Origin: Arenicola marina
Taxonomy: Eukaryota > Annelida > Polychaeta > Arenicolidae
NCBI GenBank assembly: GCA_964019135.1
Contig: OZ025248.1
Location: 41,161,670-41,225,669 of the forward strand
DNA length: 64,000 nucleotides
Direction: 5' to 3'
This document shows, in pieces, positions 60,690-64,000 of this stretch; the first letter of the stretch is position 1; each line of letters starts with the position of its first letter. Made by a program: the position numbers and the translations under genes. Under the pieces are notes generated by a model. The model saw only the letters and a list, made by a program, of their open reading frames with translations, was not told the DNA's origin and ran no database searches.

Positions 60690-62482
60690 GGCCAGTATGG
60701 TAATATCTGAAGGCTGATATGGTACTATGTGAGGGCTAACATGGTATTATGTAAGGGCTAAAATAGTACTATGTGGTTTGGCATCCGTCCGTCTACGAAA
60801 GACGATGGATTTTGCAGCTTTGTTAGATTTCAAGTTATAGGATTTGCGTCGCGGCATCTGCGCTTATGACTGAACAAGCCTATCTGCGACCGACAGAGCT
60901 TGCCGCAGTCGTCGCATCGATGACCTGTCGATAGGTCTTGGTTTATAATGTACAATGTACTATGTAGGGGCTAAAATAGTGTAAGGACTAACATGGTACT
61001 ATGTAAGAGCTAAAATACTACTATGTAAGGGCTAATATGGTACTATCCAAGGGCTAACATGGTACTATGTAAGGGCTAACATGGTACTATGTAAGGGCTA
61101 ATATGGTACTATCCAAGGGCTAACATGGTACTATGTAAGGGCTAATATAGTAGTATCCAAGGGATAACGTGGTACTATGTAAGGACTAACATGGTATTAT
61201 GTAAGGGCTAACATGGTACTATGTAAGGGCTAAAATAGTACTATGTCAGGGCTAACATGGTACTATGTAAGGACTAAAATAGTACTATGTCAGGGCTAAC
61301 ATGGTCCTATGTAAGGGCTAACATGGTACTATGTAAGGGCTAACATGGTACTATGTAAGGGCTAACATGGTACTATGTAAGGGCTAAAATAGTACTATGT
61401 CAGGGCTAACATGGTACTATGTAAGGGCTAACATGGCACTATGTAAGGACTAAAATAGTACTATGTCAGGGCTAACATGGTACTATGTAAAGGCTAACAT
61501 GGTACTATGTAAGGGCTAATATGGTACTATGTAAGGGCTAAAGTAGTACTATGTAAGGGCTAACATGGTACTATGTAAGGGCTAAAATAGTACTATGTCC
61601 GGGCTAACATGGTACTATGTAAGGGCTAACATGGTACTATGTAAGAACTAAAATAGTACTATGTCAGGGCTAACATGGTACTATGTAAAGGCTAACATGG
61701 TACTATGTAAGGGCTAATATGGTACTATGTAAGGGCTAAAATAGTACTATGTAAGGGTTAACATGGTACTATGTAAGGGCTAACATGGTACTATGTCAGG
61801 GCTAACATGGTACTATGTCAGGGCTAACATGGTACTATGTAAGGGCTAACAGGGTTAATATAGTAATATGTAAGGGTTCATATAGTGATATGTAAGGGTT
61901 AACATGGTAATATGTAAGGGTTAACATGGTAATATGTAAGGGCTAACACGGTAATATGTAAGGGTTAATATAGTAATATGTCAGGGTTAATATAGTAATA
62001 TGTAAGGGTTAACATGGTAATATGTAAGGGCTAACACGGTAATATGTAAGGGTTAATATAGTAATATGTAAGGGTTATCATGGTAATATGTAAGGGCTAA
62101 CCTGGTAATATGAAACGGTTAATATAGTAATATGTAAGGGTTAATATAGTAAAATGTAAGGGTTAACATTGTCATATGTAAGGGCTAATATGGTACTATG
62201 GAAGGGTTAATATAGTAATATGTAAGGGTTAACATGGTAATATGTTAGGGCTAACCTGGTAATATGAAACGGTTAATATAGTAGCATGTAAGGGTTAATA
62301 TAGTAAAATGTAAGGGTTAATATGGTCATATGTAAGGGCTAATATGGTACTATGTAAGGGCTAACATGATACTATGTAAGGGTTAATATAGTAATATGTA
62401 AGGGTTGATATGGTAATATGTAAGGGTAAAGATAGTAATATGCAAGGCTTAATATAGTAATATGTAAGGGCTAACATGGTAA
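60690..62482. repeat. 22-bp minisatellite, about 73 copies, two subfamilies
   Basis: taagggctaacatggtactatg dominates to about 61.85 kb. From there a second subfamily, taagggttaatatagtaatatg, takes over with some mixing. A 182-bp non-repeat segment interrupts the left part. Confidence 0.96.
60775..60956. mobile_element. 182-bp insertion inside the 22-bp array (unidentified)
   Basis: Sequence unrelated to the array (gcatccgtccgtctacgaaa ... ctgtcgataggtcttgg) sits between repeat units. Its first 30 bp can form a hairpin (atccgtccgtct / agacgatggat). It could be a SINE or MITE insertion, but no A/B box, tail or target duplication is clear. Confidence 0.4.
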
Positions 62483-62721
62483 CAGCGACGAATTATCTGA
62501 CGACCAATATGGTGGTAGGGCTCGATAGTCGGTGGCAATCTTATAATCTTCTGAATGGAGAATGACGAAAGGTCGTATGACATTGATCAAAGGAAGTTAC
62601 GTTTTGTCAAATAGATTCCCAATTTAGGGAGAAACGTCAGAAGAATGAATCGCATGAGCCGAGGCGAGCACGTGTGACCGTGTCGTTGAATTTATGCATC
62701 AGTCAGCCTCCCAGGAAGCCC
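62483..62721. other. Short spacer, no gene seen
   Basis: Unique sequence between the 22-bp and 18-bp arrays. Confidence 0.4.
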
Positions 62722-63562
62722 CTGAACCCTGGACCCACAGTCGCCCCTGGACCCATGGTCGCCCCTGGACCCACGGTCGCTCGTGGATCCATGGTCGCCC
62801 CTGGACCTACGGTCGCCCCTGGACCCACGGTCGCTCGTGGATCCACAGTCGCCCCTGGACCCATGGTCGCCCCTGGACCCACGGTCGCTCGTAGATCCAC
62901 AGTCGCCCCTGGACCCATGGTCGCCCCTGGACCCACAGTCGCCCCTGGACCCACGGTCGCTCGTGGATCCACAGTCGCCCCTGGACCCACGGTCGCCCCT
63001 GGACCCACGGTCGCCCCTGGACCCACGGTCGCCCCTGGACCCATGGTTCCCTCTGGACCCACGGTCGCTCGTGGATCCACAGTCGCCCCTGGACCCACGG
63101 TCGCCCCTGGACACATGGTCGCCCCTGGACCCACGGTCGCTCGTGGATCCACAGTCGCCCCTGGACCCACGGTCGCCCCTGGACCCATGGTCGCCCCTGG
63201 ACCCACGGACGCCTCTAGACCCATGGTCGCTCCTGGACCCACAGTCGCTCGTGGACCTACGGTCGCCCCTGGACCCATGGTCACCCTTGAACCTATGGTC
63301 GCCCCTGGACCCACAGTCGCCCCTGGACTAATGGTCGCCCCTGGACCCACAGTCGCCCCTGGACTAATGGTCGCCCCTGGACCCACGGTCGCCCCTGGAC
63401 CCACGGTCGCCCCTGGACCCACAGTCGCCCCTGGACCCATGGTCACCCTTGAACCTATGGTCGCCCCTGGTCCCACAGTCGCACCTGGACCCATGGTCGC
63501 CCCTGGACCCACGGTCGCCCCTGGACCCATGGTCGCCCCTGGACCCACGGTCGCTCGTGGCA
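62722..63562. repeat. 18-bp minisatellite, about 47 copies
   Basis: cctggacccacggtcgcc repeats with a/t and c/t exchange and with cgctcgtgg variants every few units. Six-codon periodicity leaves frames open on both strands (VAPGPT, and GPGATV on the minus strand). The plus frame from 62674 ends at 63579 soon after the array. No signal peptide precedes it, so I do not call a protein. Confidence 0.96.
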
Positions 63563-63864
63563 GCAGAGAGCTGGCCTAACGCATAATCTGCTTCATTGGA
63601 TCTCTCCCGGAATTTGTGTTTGTCAAGCCGACATAAAAGGGTAAGTTGTGCCCCCCTGGTGTCTGCGCCATTGGAATATACGCCAGGATGTAAGTCTAGT
63701 ATCAGTGTAGGGGCGGAATGGGTGGAAAGGTTGATCAGCATAAGGCGGATATCCCATGTATTATATCTGTGTTTCTAATTCCTGTGCGTATTCGAAATTC
63801 TAATTTTGTGGTGTGTATCGTGAGAATGCATTATATATGCACAATGGTATAAGAAATACCTTAC
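63563..63864. other. Spacer or intron, no gene seen
   Basis: About 300 bp of unique sequence. On the minus strand it would be the start of the intron downstream of the candidate exon at 63865-63970. Confidence 0.4.
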
Positions 63865-63970
63865 CTGTGACAGCAGGAGGGTCGGCCGTTTGTTTGCCCA
63901 ATGTGATAGCCATTAAGATGTCAAAAGTAAAGTAGCATGTCCAATCATCCGATATTGTAAGAAAAACAAT
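63865..63970 (-). CDS. Candidate internal exon of a membrane protein
   Basis: Minus strand: an acceptor with a long pyrimidine tract (cttcttgtcttctgtcagtag) is followed by 35 open codons plus one base, ending at an almost ideal donor (CACAG|GTAAGG). It encodes ISDDWTCYFTFDILMAITLG followed by a short polar stretch ending PPAVT. The hydrophobic piece could be a membrane segment. It starts in phase 0 and ends in phase 1. An in-frame TAG just before the ATT codon means the TAG must be the acceptor. No family recognised. The downstream exon is unknown; the phase-1 acceptors at 32661 and 16797 are compatible but very distant. Confidence 0.42.
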
Positions 63971-64000
63971 CTACTGACAGAAGACAAGAAGACTGTTTAT

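Noticed and set aside
62674-63579. 301-codon plus frame and 281-codon minus frame in the 18-bp array
   Set aside because: Both strands are open for the same stretch because of the six-codon period. No secretion signal or domain.

Overview
The window looks like nuclear DNA from a repeat-rich bilaterian animal, most likely a marine invertebrate (amphioxus, mollusc or similar; I cannot place it more closely). The reasons are animal-type non-LTR retrotransposons (LINEs), short candidate exons with GT/AG splice sites, one long intronless gene for a DUF229 (sulfatase-superfamily-like) membrane protein with a poly(A) signal, and a very high load of tandem repeats. By my count about half of the 64 kb (roughly 31 kb) is tandem repeat from some fifteen unrelated families with units of 16 to 59 bp. 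Most long open frames here are repeat arrays read through in any frame, not genes.

Layout. 1-5.4 kb: a 45-bp array, a probable first exon with a signal peptide (minus strand, 362-626), a hairpin/MITE-like element, a candidate internal exon, and a GC-rich stretch ending in two RFX X-box-like sites and a perfect CRE. 5.45-15.06 kb: a 23-bp minisatellite of about 260 copies, split near its right end by a 3.5-kb LINE on the minus strand. 15-35 kb: mostly non-coding DNA with arrays of 24, 21, 42, 28, 44, 27, 16 and 54 bp, a membrane-anchored last exon (16559-16797, minus), a 5'-truncated second LINE (31787-32240), and two hydrophobic candidate exons (32.6 and 34.9 kb, minus). 35.49-52.84 kb: a 17.3-kb satellite of 59-bp monomers organised into higher-order repeats of 33, 34 or 35 monomers. 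53.06-56.37 kb: the DUF229-like gene, ending 227 bp from the satellite. 56.1-60.65 kb: a tandem segmental duplication that copied the promoter and first codons of that gene, plus a third LINE fragment. 60.7-63.6 kb: 22-bp and 18-bp arrays, then a candidate internal exon at the right edge.

There is no operon logic. The one complete gene is the DUF229-like protein, and its key metal-site motifs are altered, so it is probably not an active hydrolase. All candidate exons lie on the minus strand and could belong to one or several genes whose introns hold the arrays. The strongest unusual signals are the higher-order-repeat satellite, the altered DUF229 protein with its truncated promoter-bearing copy, and the LINE inserted into a minisatellite.
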